This document shows, piece after piece, positions 12,258 to 25,272 of a stretch of DNA of 64,000 bases. Both the position numbers and the translations under genes were made by a program. Source of the DNA: Limnanthes douglasii subsp. nivea (lineage: Eukaryota > Streptophyta > Magnoliopsida > Brassicales > Limnanthaceae); assembly GCA_036936605.1 (NCBI GenBank), contig JAUPFV010000001.1:76155910-76219909 (forward strand), read 5' to 3'. Position 1 is the first letter of the stretch. The number at the start of each line of letters is the position of its first letter. The notes beneath the pieces are model-generated. The model saw only the letters and a list, made by a program, of their open reading frames with translations. It had not been told where the DNA came from and ran no database searches.

Positions 12258-14429
12258 CTACTCCAAGTACATCCGGAGATGTTTGATGTTCCAAGGGTGG
12301 ATCAGAACTCTTCCATCCTTGTCTTCTAACCAATATGTTCCAGGTTTAATTCTTTCAACAACCACATATGGACCTTCCCAAGTTGGGGCCAGCTTTCCGA
12401 ACAGCTTTTCTTTAGTGTGTAAAAAGACTTTTCTCAAAACCTTGTCCCCTGGTTAAAAATCTCTTCTTTTAACTTTGGAAGCAAACTTGCTTCTCATCAA
12501 ACCCTGATAGTGTGCAACTCTAAGGTGAGCTTTAATTCGTCTTTCTTCTACCAAATCGAGCTGACCTCTGATTGCCACCTCGTTAGCGTGTTCGGAGAAG
12601 TTTTGGACACGAAATGATGGGAGAGTTGCCTCTATGGGGGCTACTGCATCCATCCCATAGACCAAAGCAAAGGGTGACTCTTGTGTTGCAACCCCAGGTG
12701 TTGTCCGGTAGGCCAACAAGACCTCTTGTAAATAACTAGGCCACTTTCCAGCAGCCCCTTCCAAATTCTTCTTTAAACCGGACAATACAGTTCTATTAGC
12801 CACTTCGACTTGTCCATTTGCTTGTGGGTAGAAAGGTGAAGAGAAACAATGTTGTATACCCCTTGAGGCATAAAAACTCTCCATTTCCCTATTGTCGAAC
12901 TGTGGCCCATTGTCTGTTGTTATCTTTTGTAGGACACCAAATCTGCAACAGATGTTGGATATAATGAATTTTATAACAGCTTTTGATGTTGTCCCTGCTA
13001 GAGGGGCTGCTTCAATCCACTTCGAAAAGTAGTCTATGGCAACAATTATAGTTTTGCGTCCTCCGGACGCCACAGGGAAAGGCCCTACTAAATCCAACCC
13101 CCATCGAGCAAAAGGAATAGGCTCAGAAATTAACTCTAAAGGAATGGCTGGGACATGAATTTCATTGTTGTACCTCTGGCATGGGTCACACCTTCTTACC
13201 AACTCTTTGGCATCCTTCATGATAGATGGCCAATAGTAACCGGCCAGAAGAACTCTTCTTGTTAAAGCCCTGAACCCACAATGGGCTGATCCCTCACCAT
13301 CATGTAATTCGGAGAGGACTACTTGAGACTCTTCATCCCCTAGACAGCGCATGGGAGGTTTACTGTAAGACTTTTTGTACAAAACGTCTCTCAATATTAT
13401 GAAACCACGAGCCTTGTGTTTCAATGTTCTGGCTAATGATTTATTCGGAGGCACGATACCATCGGAGAGGTATCGCAAGAGAGGAAACCTCCAGTCTTGA
13501 GGTTGTTTCACCTGCACTTCAAAAATTTCCTCTTCTTTACCCATATTTAGTTGAATGGAGGGGCTTTCCAGCACATGGATCCATGGATAGGACTTCGTGT
13601 ATGCTATGGTTGCCAATGAGTCTGCTAGCTCATTTTCTGTCCTGGGTATATGTTCATAAGCAACACTTTTAAACTTGAGTGCTTCATTTTTAAGGAGGAG
13701 TAAATATTTCACAAGCTGCTCCTTTTTAGCCTCGGACTGACCTTGGGCATGGTGGATAAGAAGCTGGGAGTCACTTAGTAGCCTGACCCTCTTAGCCCCA
13801 CAGATGTAGGCCAACTTTAAACCAGCTATAGCTGCTTCGTATTCGGACTCATTATTGGATGCCCTGAAAGCAAAACAAATAGCTTGGTACATTTTGTCAC
13901 CATATGGAGAAGTCAAACACACCCATGCACCACATCCCATAGTGCTGGATCCACCATCCGTTCGGACGACCCAAACCTTTTTGTCTTTCAACTCAGTAGC
14001 CTGCTCAGAATCTCTGTCAGAGTGAAATTCAACCAAAAAATCAGCCACAGCTTGGGCTTTGACTGCTGTTCGGGGAGCAAAATCTATATCGAAATCCCTC
14101 AATTCTACCAACCACTTGGTCATCCTGCTCGAAATGTCTGCCTTTTGGAGAACATTCTTCAAAGGAAAAGATGTCCGGACGATAATAGGATGAGCCTAGA
14201 AATAAGGCCTCATCTTTCTAGCAGCTATCACCCAGGCCAATGCTAATTTTTCAAGTTTTAAATAAAGCTTTTCTGCATCTATCAAGCTTTTGCTGATGTA
14301 GTACACTGGATGGGGGTAATTATCTACTTCTCTTACTAACACAACACTGATGGCACAACTTGAAACTGCCAAATATACGAAGAGTGTCTCCCCATCAACT
14401 GGTTTAAACAAGGTTTTGGGGGAAGACAT
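12258..14429 (-). pseudogene. RNase H and integrase of gypsy pol (downstream copy of RNase H), with stops
   Basis: The frame runs from 14429 to 12258 with an in-frame TAG at 14198-14196 (PYF* where the duplicate at 15296-16264 reads PYFQ) and a TAA at 12455-12453 near the integrase C-terminus. The clean part, 14162-12456, is 569 aa. RNase H residues are visible as RTDGG, ASNNESEYEA and LSDSQ. The integrase zinc finger HDGEGSAHCG...CDPCQ is at about 287-330. The integrase core has GLDLVGPF (D about 356), TDNGPQF (D about 415) and ANGQVEVANR (E about 451). The C-terminal part after the stop (PGDKVL...HPWNIKHLRMYLE) is colinear with the old element. Functional integrase would join cDNA to chromosomes. 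Here the late TAA would remove about 65 residues. Confidence 0.9.
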
Positions 14430-15306
14430 GTGCTTCTTTATTTCATTGAAAGCCTCATCACACTGTGAGGTCTAATCGAATCCATTCGCACCCTTCAAGG
14501 TTTGAAAAAATGGGGCACACCTGTCCGAAGACCTTGAGATAAATCTGTTTAAAGCAGCTAACCTCCCCGTTAGCCGTTGTACTTCTTTAATATTTCGAGG
14601 AGGCTCCATTTGGAATAGAGCATTAAGCTGGTCCGGATCGGGCTGTATCCCATGCTCACTTATAGTATAGCCTAGAAACTTCCCGGATTGTACTCCGAAC
14701 ACACATTTTTCTGGATTTAACTTTAAATTTACTTTCATCAAGTTAGTGAAAGTTTCTTGGAGGTCAGTCAAGTGCAATTGCTCATCCACACTCTTCACCA
14801 TCATGTCATCGATGTATACTTCCATATTCCTTCCAATCTGATCAGCAAAGGCTTTGTTTACCAATCTCTGATAAGTAGCGCCATCATTTTTCAATCCAAA
14901 TGGCATTACCTTATAGCAATGAAGACCCCGGTCAGTGACAAATGTGGTATGCTCTTGATCCTTCGGATCTACTTGGATCTGATTGTATCCGGAGAAATCA
15001 TCCATAAAGGATAGTAGCTTGTTCCCATAGGTGGAGTCTACTAGTTGGTCAATCCGGGGAACTGGATACAAATCTTTTGGGCAAGCTCTATTGAGATCTG
15101 TGAAGTCAATGCACATGCGCCACTTGCCATTTTTCTTTTTTACCAGGACCGGATTGGCAGTCCACAAAAGATATTGAGACTCCTTGATATGCCCCATCTT
15201 TGTGAGCATGTCAACCTCTTGTACATTAATATCAGCCTTTTCTTTGGAAAAAACCCTTCACTTTTGAACCACTGGTGATATGTCTTTCCGGTAAGTTAAG
15301 TGATAT
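13931..15306 (-). repeat. Internal tandem duplication, downstream copy (RT to RNase H start)
   Basis: This 1.38-kb unit is repeated at 15307-16691 in the same orientation. The junction is at CACATCCCATAG (13931 and 15307) and GTGATATCAC (15300 and 16682). Two 60-bp samples compared by hand differ at about 8-10% of sites. Confidence 0.9.
14472..15209 (-). pseudogene. Reverse transcriptase, downstream duplicate
   Basis: 245 aa of RT palm and thumb: KWRMCIDFTDLNRACPKD, FMDDFSGYNQI, the catalytic YIDDMMVK at about 14816-14805, and LTGRLAALNRFISRSSDR. It has no frameshift at the GATYQ site, unlike the upstream copy. A TAG at 14474-14472 (GFD* where the other copy has GFDC) ends it just before the RNase H linker, and the next frame resumes at 14429. 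The ATG at 15209 is not a natural start. The frame is entered from the duplication junction near 15300. Confidence 0.9.
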
Positions 15307-16691
15307 CACATCCCATAGTGCTAGATCCACCATCTGTTCGAACGACCCATACCTTTTTATCTTTCATGTCAGTAGTCTGCTCTGAATCCCTGTCGGAGTG
15401 AAATTCAACCAAAAAGTCAGCCACAACTTGGGCCTTGACTGCTGTTCGAGGAGCAAAGTCTATGTCGAAGTCTCCAAACTCTTCTGACCACTTAGTCATC
15501 CTGCTTGAAATGTCTTCCTTTTGGAGGATATTCTTCAGAGGAAAAGAAGTCTGGACGATGACGGGATGAGCCTGGAAATAAGGCCTCATTTTCCTGGCAG
15601 CTATCACCAGGGCTAATGCTAATTTTTCAAGTTTCAAGTAACGCCTTTCTGCATCTATCAAACTTTTGTTGATGTAGTACACTGGAAGGGGATGACTATC
15701 TACTTCTCTTACCAACACAACACTGATGGCACAACTTGAAACTGCCAAATATACGAAGAGTGTCTCCCCTTCAACTGGTTTAAATAAAGTTTTGGGGGAA
15801 GACAGGTGTTTCTTGATTTTATTGAAAGCCTCATCACATTGTGGGGTGCAATCGAATCCCTTTGCACCCTTCAAGGTTTGAAAGTACGGGGCGCACCTGT
15901 CCGAAGACCTTGAAATAAATCTATTTAAGGCAGCTAATCTCCCCGTTAGTCGCTGTACTTCTTTAATATTTCGAGGAGGCTCCATTTGGAATAGAGCATT
16001 AAGCTGGTCTGGATCGGGTTGTATCCCATGCTCACTTATAACATAGCCTAGAAACTTCCCGGACTGCACTCCGAACACACATTTTTCTGGGTTTAATTTT
16101 AAATTCACTTTTACCAAGTTGGCAAAAGTTTCTTGGAGATCAGCCAAATGCAATCGCTCATCCACACTCTTCACCATCATGTCATCAATGTATACTTCCA
16201 TATTTCTCCCAATCTGATCAGCAAAGGCTTTGTTTACTAATCTTTGATAGGTAGCCCCCAGCATTTTTCAACCCAAACGGCATTACCTTATAGCAATGAA
16301 GACCTCTGTCAGTGAAAAATGTGGTATGCTCTTGATCCTTCGGATCTACTTGAATCTGATTGTATCCGGAGAAGTCATCCATGAAGGATAGCAGTTTGTT
16401 CCCAGAGGTGGAGTCTACTAACTGATCAATCTGGGGGACTGGATACAAATCTTTTGGGCAAGCTCTATTGAGATCTGTGAAGTCAATGCACATGCGCCAC
16501 TTGTTATTCTTCTTTTTCACCAAGACCGGATTGGAAGTCCACAGAGGATATTGAGACTCCTTGATGTGCCCCATCTTTGTGAGCCTGTCAACCTCTTGCA
16601 CAATGACATCAACCTTCTCCTTAGAAAAAGCTCTTCTCTTTTGAACTACTGGTGCTATGTCTTTCCGGACGGATAGGTGATGTGATATCAC
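15296..16691 (-). pseudogene. Reverse transcriptase plus RNase H start, upstream duplicate, frameshifted
   Basis: The reading 16691-16258 carries RT fingers and palm (KWRMCIDFTDLNRACPKD, FMDDFSGYNQI, MPFGLKNAG). A run of five G (four in the downstream copy) at about 16256-16260 shifts the frame, and the second reading, from 16264 to 15296, continues with YIDDMMVK, the thumb, the connection region and the first RNase H residues (RTDGGSSTMGC). It then runs straight into the duplication junction, so RNase H is cut short. The frame upstream to gag also has stops at about 16920 and 16741. Confidence 0.9.
15307..16691 (-). repeat. Internal tandem duplication, upstream copy
   Basis: This is the partner of 13931-15306. 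It holds the five-G frameshift and lacks the two nonsense codons of the downstream copy, so the two copies have separate mutation histories. Confidence 0.9.
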
Positions 16692-16920
16692 TCCTGCTGG
16701 AACCCCAGTAACATCAGCATTGCACCAAGCAAAAACGTGTTAATGGTTCTTCAAAAAATTTAACATTTCATTTTTCAAAACGGGTGGCATCTTAGACCCT
16801 ATTTTGACACTTTTTCCTTCTTCCAGACAGTGAGTCTCTACCTCTTCGACCGGTATCAACACTCCAGGGGTCTCTCTGGGGTCATCAATTTCACCCTCAC
16901 CCCTAGAAAGCCCCTCAAAC

Positions 16921-18845
16921 TGCTATTGCTCGTTGATACGAGCTGCCCCCAGTGTTCGGGGAGCCAGAGCAGTAGCATAACATTTCCTTGCAACCTTTTG
17001 ACTGCTCTGGACAACACCCACCTGTCCCTGAACAGCATATTTCAAGCACTGGTGGACTGTTGAAGCCACTGCATGCATCCTAGAGAGCCAAGACCTCCCT
17101 AGAATAGCATTATAGCAAGTGGGACAATCCACCACGATAAAGAGTATCCTGACCATTTTCTTGAAAGGGCCCTTGCCCAATAGAACTTCCTTTTCGAACT
17201 CTCTGATCACATCTGCTGAGCTGCCAGTAAAGCCCACAATTGATCTGTCCGAACTCTGAATTACAGCTGGATTTTTCATTCTCTTGTACGTAGTTAAGAA
17301 AAGGATATTGGCTGAGCTCCCAGTATCCACCAGAATTCGTCTTATGTCATTGCCCCCAATAGATGCTCCTATGACAACAGCATCCTCATGAGGGCCAGCT
17401 ATATCTCTTAAATCATCTACATCAAAAACAATGAAGGGGAATGGATTTGGTGACTGATAGGAAGTCATGCCTCCTTCTAGCTGGGTGGCCAAAGTATGAA
17501 CGTGCCTCTTCCTCGAAGAAGCAGTAGGAGCTGGCATAGTATCTCCTCCGAAAATTGTAAGTGACTCAAAAAATTTAATGAGTCCGGAGACTGTCCTAGA
17601 ACATTCCTCAATTGCACCCACTCTGTTTCGAGCTGGGCCAGGATCCAAGTACTCAAATTCCACATCAAACCTTTCAATTATAACCATGGCTCCCTCCGGA
17701 GCAGCATTACTTGGACCAACCCGGTGAGTATTGTCAGACCTATTACCTCCTCTTCTTTTGACATAGGCCCCCAATTTTCCTCTTTTGATCAAGTTCTGAA
17801 CCTCTTGCTTCAAAGCTATACAATCATCAGTGGTATGGCCAGTATCATTGTGATACTGGCAGAAAGAGTTATTGCGATGCTCCCTAGGAGATTGCAGTGT
17901 GGCTGGCCTCCTATAGTGCACCTCTTCCTTTGTTTTATCATAAATGGTGGTCGCACTTTCTTTTAATTTTGCGAACCACTCCGGTTGGACCCATGGCCCT
18001 CTCTTGTTTCTGGATTGCTGACTCTGAGCAGGAGCAGCTGGCTGAGACTGAGCTTTGGCCCTACCATGCCCTTGTCCGGTCTCCTTTGCCTTGTTTCCGG
18101 ACTGATTATGATTTGCATTTGGTGCCACCGGGGTGGACCTCACCTGCCTGTGTACCCTGGTTTTCTTCGTTTGATCGACGTTAATCTGTTTTCCAACCTG
18201 ATTCAGCAAACCTCCCCATGTCATGGCCTTCTTTCTGGCCACTGAATCAGCTAAATTTCCTGGGTTCAAACCCTGCCTTAGGGATGCTATTGCCACTTGC
18301 TCGAAGCAATCAGCCAACCCATTCTTGGTGTTCACAAAACGGTTTATATATTCTTTCAAGGACTCATTTGGTTCATGGGCATAATGGATTATTGTGTCTC
18401 CATTGCCCTTTAGCTCTTTACTCCCTACGAATTGCCTTCGAAAGGTCACCCAAAAAGTATCAAAATTCTTAATACAACCCTGAGGCAGGCTGTTGTACTA
18501 TTTTAGATCACTCCTTGTAAATGATTGGGAGAAGGCTCTACAAAGTAGCTTATCATCGTCGTCAAAGTTCATCATAAAGTTTTTAAATTGTTCCAAATGG
18601 TTGTCCGGATCAGTACTGCCATCGTACTTTTCCATTTTAGTGCTGTCAAACCTCTGAGGGAGGTTTCCGGACGGAATTTTAGAAGATAATGGAGATTGCC
18701 TCCAATTTCTACCACGACTGAACACAGTATCCTCATTGGGAGTTGCAAAGATACCTGGTTCATCGTGAAAAGCGAAAGGATCCATCAGCATCCGGTCCAC
18801 ATGCCTCCGGCTATGAGATGACCTTTTACTAATATTTCTCTTCAT
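16921..18845 (-). pseudogene. Gag C-terminal part, nucleocapsid and protease, one nonsense codon
   Basis: A single frame runs from 18845 to the stop at 16921, broken by one TAG at 18500-18498 (SDLK* where the relative at 55211 reads LKWYNSLPQG). The capsid-like part includes KYDGSTDPDNHLEQFKNFM and SLKEYINRFVNTKNGL. A gypsy-type zinc knuckle CQYHNDTGHTTDDC lies near 17863-17820. The aspartic protease site LVDTGSSANILF is near 17331-17310, followed by AILGRSWL. Gag would package element RNA and the protease would cut the polyprotein. The frame continues toward RT past further stops, as expected for one gag-pro-pol frame that has decayed. Confidence 0.9.
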
Positions 18846-19309
18846 ATTTCCATGTCTATCCCGTTTTCTTGAATATTTCTTGGTCTGTTTCGCTTCTTTT
18901 TAGTTCGACCCTCATCGCTGCTAGAGGATAAGGATTCTTCAACTCCCTCATCGTCCGAAGAGCTGTCAAAAGATTCTGAGCTTGAGTTAGAACTCTCCAC
19001 TGGCTTAGACCGGTAGGACTTCTTGGAGCTGGCATGAGTCTTTTTGGTACTCACGTGAGTCTTTGAAGGCTCATGCTCCCTGGGGTTATCGGTATGATGA
19101 GCAATTGATGCTTTGGATTCTTCTTTCAAGCCCATCTTAGCCTTTTCTGTCCTTAGAGCTTCTATTTCACCCTTTAGCCTATCACGCTCTTCGATACTGT
19201 ACTCATCGTTCTCACCCACCACTTCGAGCAGAGCTGGTGGCACTTCTGGATCGTCCGGATTCATTCGGACAGACTTTCTTTGTTGGTTTTGAATGCTTGA
19301 TTCAGGCAC
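18842..19309 (-). CDS. N-terminal gag-region ORF (155 aa)
   Basis: It begins 7 nt inside the primer binding site and overlaps the next frame by four bases (ATGA type). It has a Glu/Lys-rich helical start (EERDRLKGEIEALRTEKAKM), a His/Lys middle and a Ser/Asp-rich, strongly charged end (SSSSDEGRTKKKRNRPRN). The homologous frame at 54549-54809 starts in the same place relative to its LTR. It may be the start of gag joined to the next frame by a lost base, or a separate leader ORF; the sequence cannot decide between these. Confidence 0.65.
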   Translation of the reverse strand: MPESSIQNQQRKSVRMNPDDPEVPPALLEVVGENDEYSIEERDRLKGEIEALRTEKAKMGLKEESKASIAHHTDNPREHEPSKTHVSTKKTHASSKKSYRSKPVESSNSSSESFDSSSDDEGVEESLSSSSDEGRTKKKRNRPRNIQENGIDMEI

Positions 19310-19315
19310 CCTCTT

Positions 19316-19333
19316 CTCCCACTCTGGTCGCCA
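19316..19333 (-). other. Primer binding site of gypsy element
   Basis: In element orientation TGGCGACCAGAGTGGGAG starts 3 nt after the 5' LTR end. It starts with TGG as expected for pairing to a tRNA CCA end. The relative at 54528 has the same site with one change. The tRNA was not identified. Confidence 0.75.
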
Positions 19334-19336
19334 ATT

Positions 19337-19744
19337 TGGTGAGGATAATTATCGCCAGAGGGTAGGCTTGTAATTTGTATGATGTTTTAAGGAAGTATGT
19401 AGGTGTTTTGTGTTTAGAGTAGAGAGTAGAGGGAGAATTAAGCTGGCTGGTTGTAGTTAATTTTCATTACCCATATTTAATGCTGGTGGTTGGGTATTTA
19501 TACCTTTACATTTAGGCCCTTATGGGCTTTCGGGTCATGTTTAATGGACCCGGGTCATGTTTAAAGACCCATGAGATCTAAGTAGGAGAGCAAGTAGCTT
19601 AGTCAAGACGTGTTTAGGTTTTTTAGTACTTTTGTCATAGTTCGAACAGTCCTATTGGTTAAGTGTTCGAAGTGTTCTGTCCGGTTCGGAAGGCCAGGTC
19701 CGATCTGTCCCTGTCCGGGGAGCAAGCAGAATTCGGACTCATCA
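19337..19744 (-). repeat. 5' LTR of gypsy element
   Basis: 408 bp, the partner of 7911-8318. In element orientation it starts TGATGAGTCCGAATTC and ends ATTATCCTCACCA. Confidence 0.95.
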
Positions 19745-19749
19745 GACAT
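19745..19749. repeat. Target site duplication GACAT (right)
   Basis: It matches 7906-7910. Confidence 0.93.
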
Positions 19750-20668
19750 GACCTATTTAGGTCTGTGAAATCGATACATACCCGTCATTTACTGTTTTTT
19801 TAGTAGTCCACAAAGGGTATTGAGACTTCAAAATATACCATAGTTTTGTTTGTATGCCTACCTCTTTGAAAATAGCTTCATATTTTTCTGCATAAAACTC
19901 TCATCATCTCTGTATGACAGGGCTCACATCGGATCGTACCACCAGTTTATGATAAATGATGTCCATTGGTACACCTGTTACATCTTGATTACACCAAGCA
20001 AGTACATGAAAGTTCTTAGACAAAAATGAAAAAAAAAATCTTTTACTTATAATGATAGCTTAACTCCAATGCTAACCCATTTCCCATTTGAAAAATAGTG
20101 TACTCAACCTTCTTAATCGAAATAAATGCACTAGGAGTCTTTCTTGGATCATTTATATTGCTTGAATCTTAAGAGGTCTCTAGTAATTGTTATTCCTTAG
20201 TTGTCCTCCTTTCCAATACCTTCGGGGAAATGACAGTAACATAATGTTCTCTAGACACCTTTTGGTCGCTTCGAACAACCCCTACTTGACCTTTTACCAT
20301 GTATTTTAAGCAATGGTAAAATGTTTAAGTAACACTATGCATCCTTGTTAGCCAATATCTACCAAAGATGAAATTATAAGGAGTAGAACAATTAATCACT
20401 ATAAAAAATACTCTCAAAATCTTTTTAAATTGTCATTTACCGAGGACTGTTTCTCCTTTGAACTCCTCAACTACAACAGTAGAGTTTCTTGTAAATCCCA
20501 TTATGTTTTGATTTGATCGAAGAATAATGGGTGGGTTTTTCATCATATTTTAAGTATATAGAAATAGAATGTTAGCTGAGCTGCCAGTGTCAATCAAAAT
20601 CCTTCAGAGTTTATTCCCTTAATACAACTTCAATCACCACGGCAATCTCATGTGGCCCAGTGAAGATC
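19750..20668 (-). pseudogene. Old gypsy element, RT N-terminal part and protease
   Basis: This is the continuation of the 5560-7905 pol. Just right of the target duplication the minus strand reads RVCIDFTDLNRS, the RT finger motif that comes directly before the break at 7905. Farther on come SREHYVTVISPKVLE, FGRYWLTRMHSV, and the protease site ILIDTGSSANILF near 20610-20575. Similarity to the younger copy (its 17400 region) stops near 20668, so gag and the 5' LTR are missing. Frameshifts and stops are frequent. Confidence 0.85.
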
Positions 20669-23087
<2,419 letters not shown>

Positions 23088-23165
23088 TTAACAGAGGCAC
23101 CAAACCACTAGCGTAGCCATGATCGAAACATAATGGTGTCTTGGACCTTATGATAATTATAAAAT

Positions 23166-23166
<1 letters not shown>

Positions 23167-23201
<35 letters not shown>
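23167..23201. repeat. (TA)n microsatellite
   Basis: About 17 TA units in a row, 85 bp right of the GA tract. Confidence 0.95.
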
Positions 23202-23203
<2 letters not shown>

Positions 23204-23384
23204 AAATAAATTATAAATAAGATACAAAATAGTTTTAAAAATATGGTTTATATTAAAATCTCAAATATTGAATTGTCAATGTCATGACATAATATACATT
23301 AGACAAATAGCTAAAATTTGATTACAAAAAAGACTAAAATAAAAACATAAATCTAAGTTAATTTTACTTGTACTTTCCTCTTAT

Positions 23385-23935
23385 TCATAGCTTGAAAATT
23401 TTGAAGGATAATTGTGTTACTAATCGTGGTAAATGCCTCTTTTCCACAAATATCACCAAACAATCATTAAGCCATTGATTGCTCATTCTATTTCTCAACT
23501 CATTCTTCACACAATTCAAGCCTAAGAAAACTCGTTCAACACTCATCGTTGCTACGGGGGTCACACTCATTCTTGAATAAATAACAAGTCAAACAATGGA
23601 CATAGTTATTATGTTCACTATATTCTAACCAAGTTGGATATAAATCAAACCAATATTGCACAAATGCACGCGGTTTTCCGTTAAAAATCTATATGAGAGT
23701 ATTTCTCCTTACGGGGTTGAGTTTGACCCCTTAAAATGTAAGTTTTTCTTACTGAGTCTTAAAGATCTGGATGAAAGCAAGAGATTGGGTCTCTTTTCCC
23801 TGGATTAACCTCCAAATATTCTCAGTTTAAAGATTGACCTTCGACTTCAGGTTGTGGATTATTGACCACCGGAATATGTGCTTCTAGAATAACAACTTCA
23901 TCTTGTGTCTCTCCGCGGTTAACTTCAGTAATTAA
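23385..23935 (-). pseudogene. hAT transposase relic, internally deleted (TTF finger joined to dimerisation domain)
   Basis: Reading the minus strand from 23935: PGKRDPISCFHPDL then RKTYILRGQTQP, the conserved N-terminal entry of plant TTF-type zinc finger hAT proteins. Then come LYPTWLEYSEHNNYVHCLTCYLFKN with the CxxC of the TTF finger, and almost immediately VATMSVERVFLGLNCVKNEL and MSNQWLNDCLVIFVE, the hAT C-terminal dimerisation region (61-aa frame 23570-23385). The catalytic middle, several hundred residues in full proteins, is absent. Stops and frameshifts are present. This looks like an internal deletion derivative that later decayed. Confidence 0.75.
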
Positions 23936-24359
23936 ATTAGAGACATTTGTATTTGATCTTTTATATTAAGGAGTTGCTTTAAAATATTTAAGAATTCTAT
24001 AATGACAAACATAAAAACTCAATCAACAATAAAATTTAAACTTAGCAAAGCAAAACAAAAATTATGATTTATCAGGTCTATTTGTTATTAAATTGAACTC
24101 TATAACTCTTTATCTTAAGAAAAAACATAGATCAACCAATGTTAAACTTTATAACTAGTGAATAATAACATAAAACATGTAGCTAAACTTCAATTTTTAG
24201 AATTAATAGCATGGAAACATAATAAATACCTTAGTGTTTGAAGCTGAAAATCAGAAGAAAACAGAATAACGATTTCCAACTTGTAGTTAGAGTTTTCTAA
24301 TTGATAGTAGATATAGATTGGTATTTTATATATTAAAATAATATAGATATGTCATTATA

Positions 24360-24390
24360 TATAATATAATATATATATATATATAATATA

Positions 24391-24434
<44 letters not shown>
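24360..24434. repeat. (AT)n-rich microsatellite
   Basis: Runs of TA/AT with two AATATA interruptions. Confidence 0.95.
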
Positions 24435-24436
<2 letters not shown>

Positions 24437-24784
24437 GTATAATATAAATGATAAGAATTTATCATATATAGATTGATATTTATATTAAAAATTTATTATA
24501 TAGGTGAACATATTTTGCCGAGTTTCAAACCCATTATTTATGGGTTCCTAGACTTGTTGTTTGCCAACTAAACTAAATAGTGTGAGATGTTTTTTAATAC
24601 TAAACATATTATTTATGAAATCAGGTAGGTCCCCGGGCCCCGACATGAACCCACCTGACTCCACCTATGCACCAAACCATCCACAAAATCCAAACTTGGA
24701 GAAATAAAAGCAGGTTCCTTGGGCCTTCAGGCTTGAGAAGCATATGTAAATTGATAGAAATATAATATTTTAATATATGTATGA

Positions 24785-25272
24785 TAACTAAAAATGAGGT
24801 TAAAATTACCATCAATCCTGCATGCTTCACGTTTGTATTAAACTAGTATTCTATGTTTATTTTTGTCTCTCACTAGTGCTCTTTCTTTTAGAAATTTACA
24901 TTATTAGTCTTCATGCACATGTGAGTAGTGAGAAGCTGACAAGTGGCAACCAAAACATCAATATTTTATCTCACTATTGGTCCCCTAAAAATCTAAAACC
25001 TTAATTTGAGAAACACATAATCTTCCTCCTAAATCCATAATTTTATAACCACACTATTAAAAAAACTTTGGACCAATAGTGAAAAAAAATATTGATGTTT
25101 GGGCTGCCACATGCCAGCTTCTCATTACTCACATTTGCGGAAAACTAATAATACAAATTTCTTAAACATAAGAGATCAGTGAGAGACAAAAATGAGCATA
25201 TAGGACTAGTTTGATACAAACACGAAACATATGAGACTAATGGTCATACCTGATATTGTTAAAGTAACTAAA
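24785..25272. repeat. 8-bp direct repeats flanking a foldback element
   Basis: TAACTAAA at 24785-24792 and 25265-25272 borders the inverted repeat. It is a candidate target duplication; 8 bp would fit hAT-type elements. Confidence 0.55.
24793..25264. mobile_element. Foldback MITE-like element, about 472 bp
   Basis: The left arm (about 24805-24985) and right arm (about 25068-25250) are inverted copies over roughly 180 bp. Matching blocks include CGTTTGTATTAAACTAGT against CGTGTTTGTATCAAACTAGT, TTTTTGTCTCTCACT, GAGAAGCTG and TCACTATTGGTCC. The loop between the arms is about 85 bp. There is no coding capacity. The transcript would fold into a long hairpin. Confidence 0.75.

Larger units (their letters stand above)
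7911..19744 (-). mobile_element. Tat-like Ty3/gypsy LTR retrotransposon, 11.8 kb, nested in an older relative
   Basis: The edges are defined by two 408-bp direct repeats with TG...CA type ends and GACAT on both flanks. Element order on the minus strand is 5' LTR, primer binding site, gag, protease, RT-RNase H (duplicated), RNase H-integrase, untranslated repeat region, antisense ORF on the opposite strand, polypurine tract, 3' LTR. By hand I count 12 substitutions and no indels between the LTRs (about 2.9%). At a commonly used plant rate of 1.3e-8 per site per year this is roughly one million years, a rough figure. The pol has several stops and one frameshift, so this copy could not move on its own products. 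Confidence 0.95.

Noticed and set aside
16240..16268. Programmed ribosomal frameshift in RT
   Set aside because: Other family copies read through the site in one frame with four G, so a one-base insertion is simpler.
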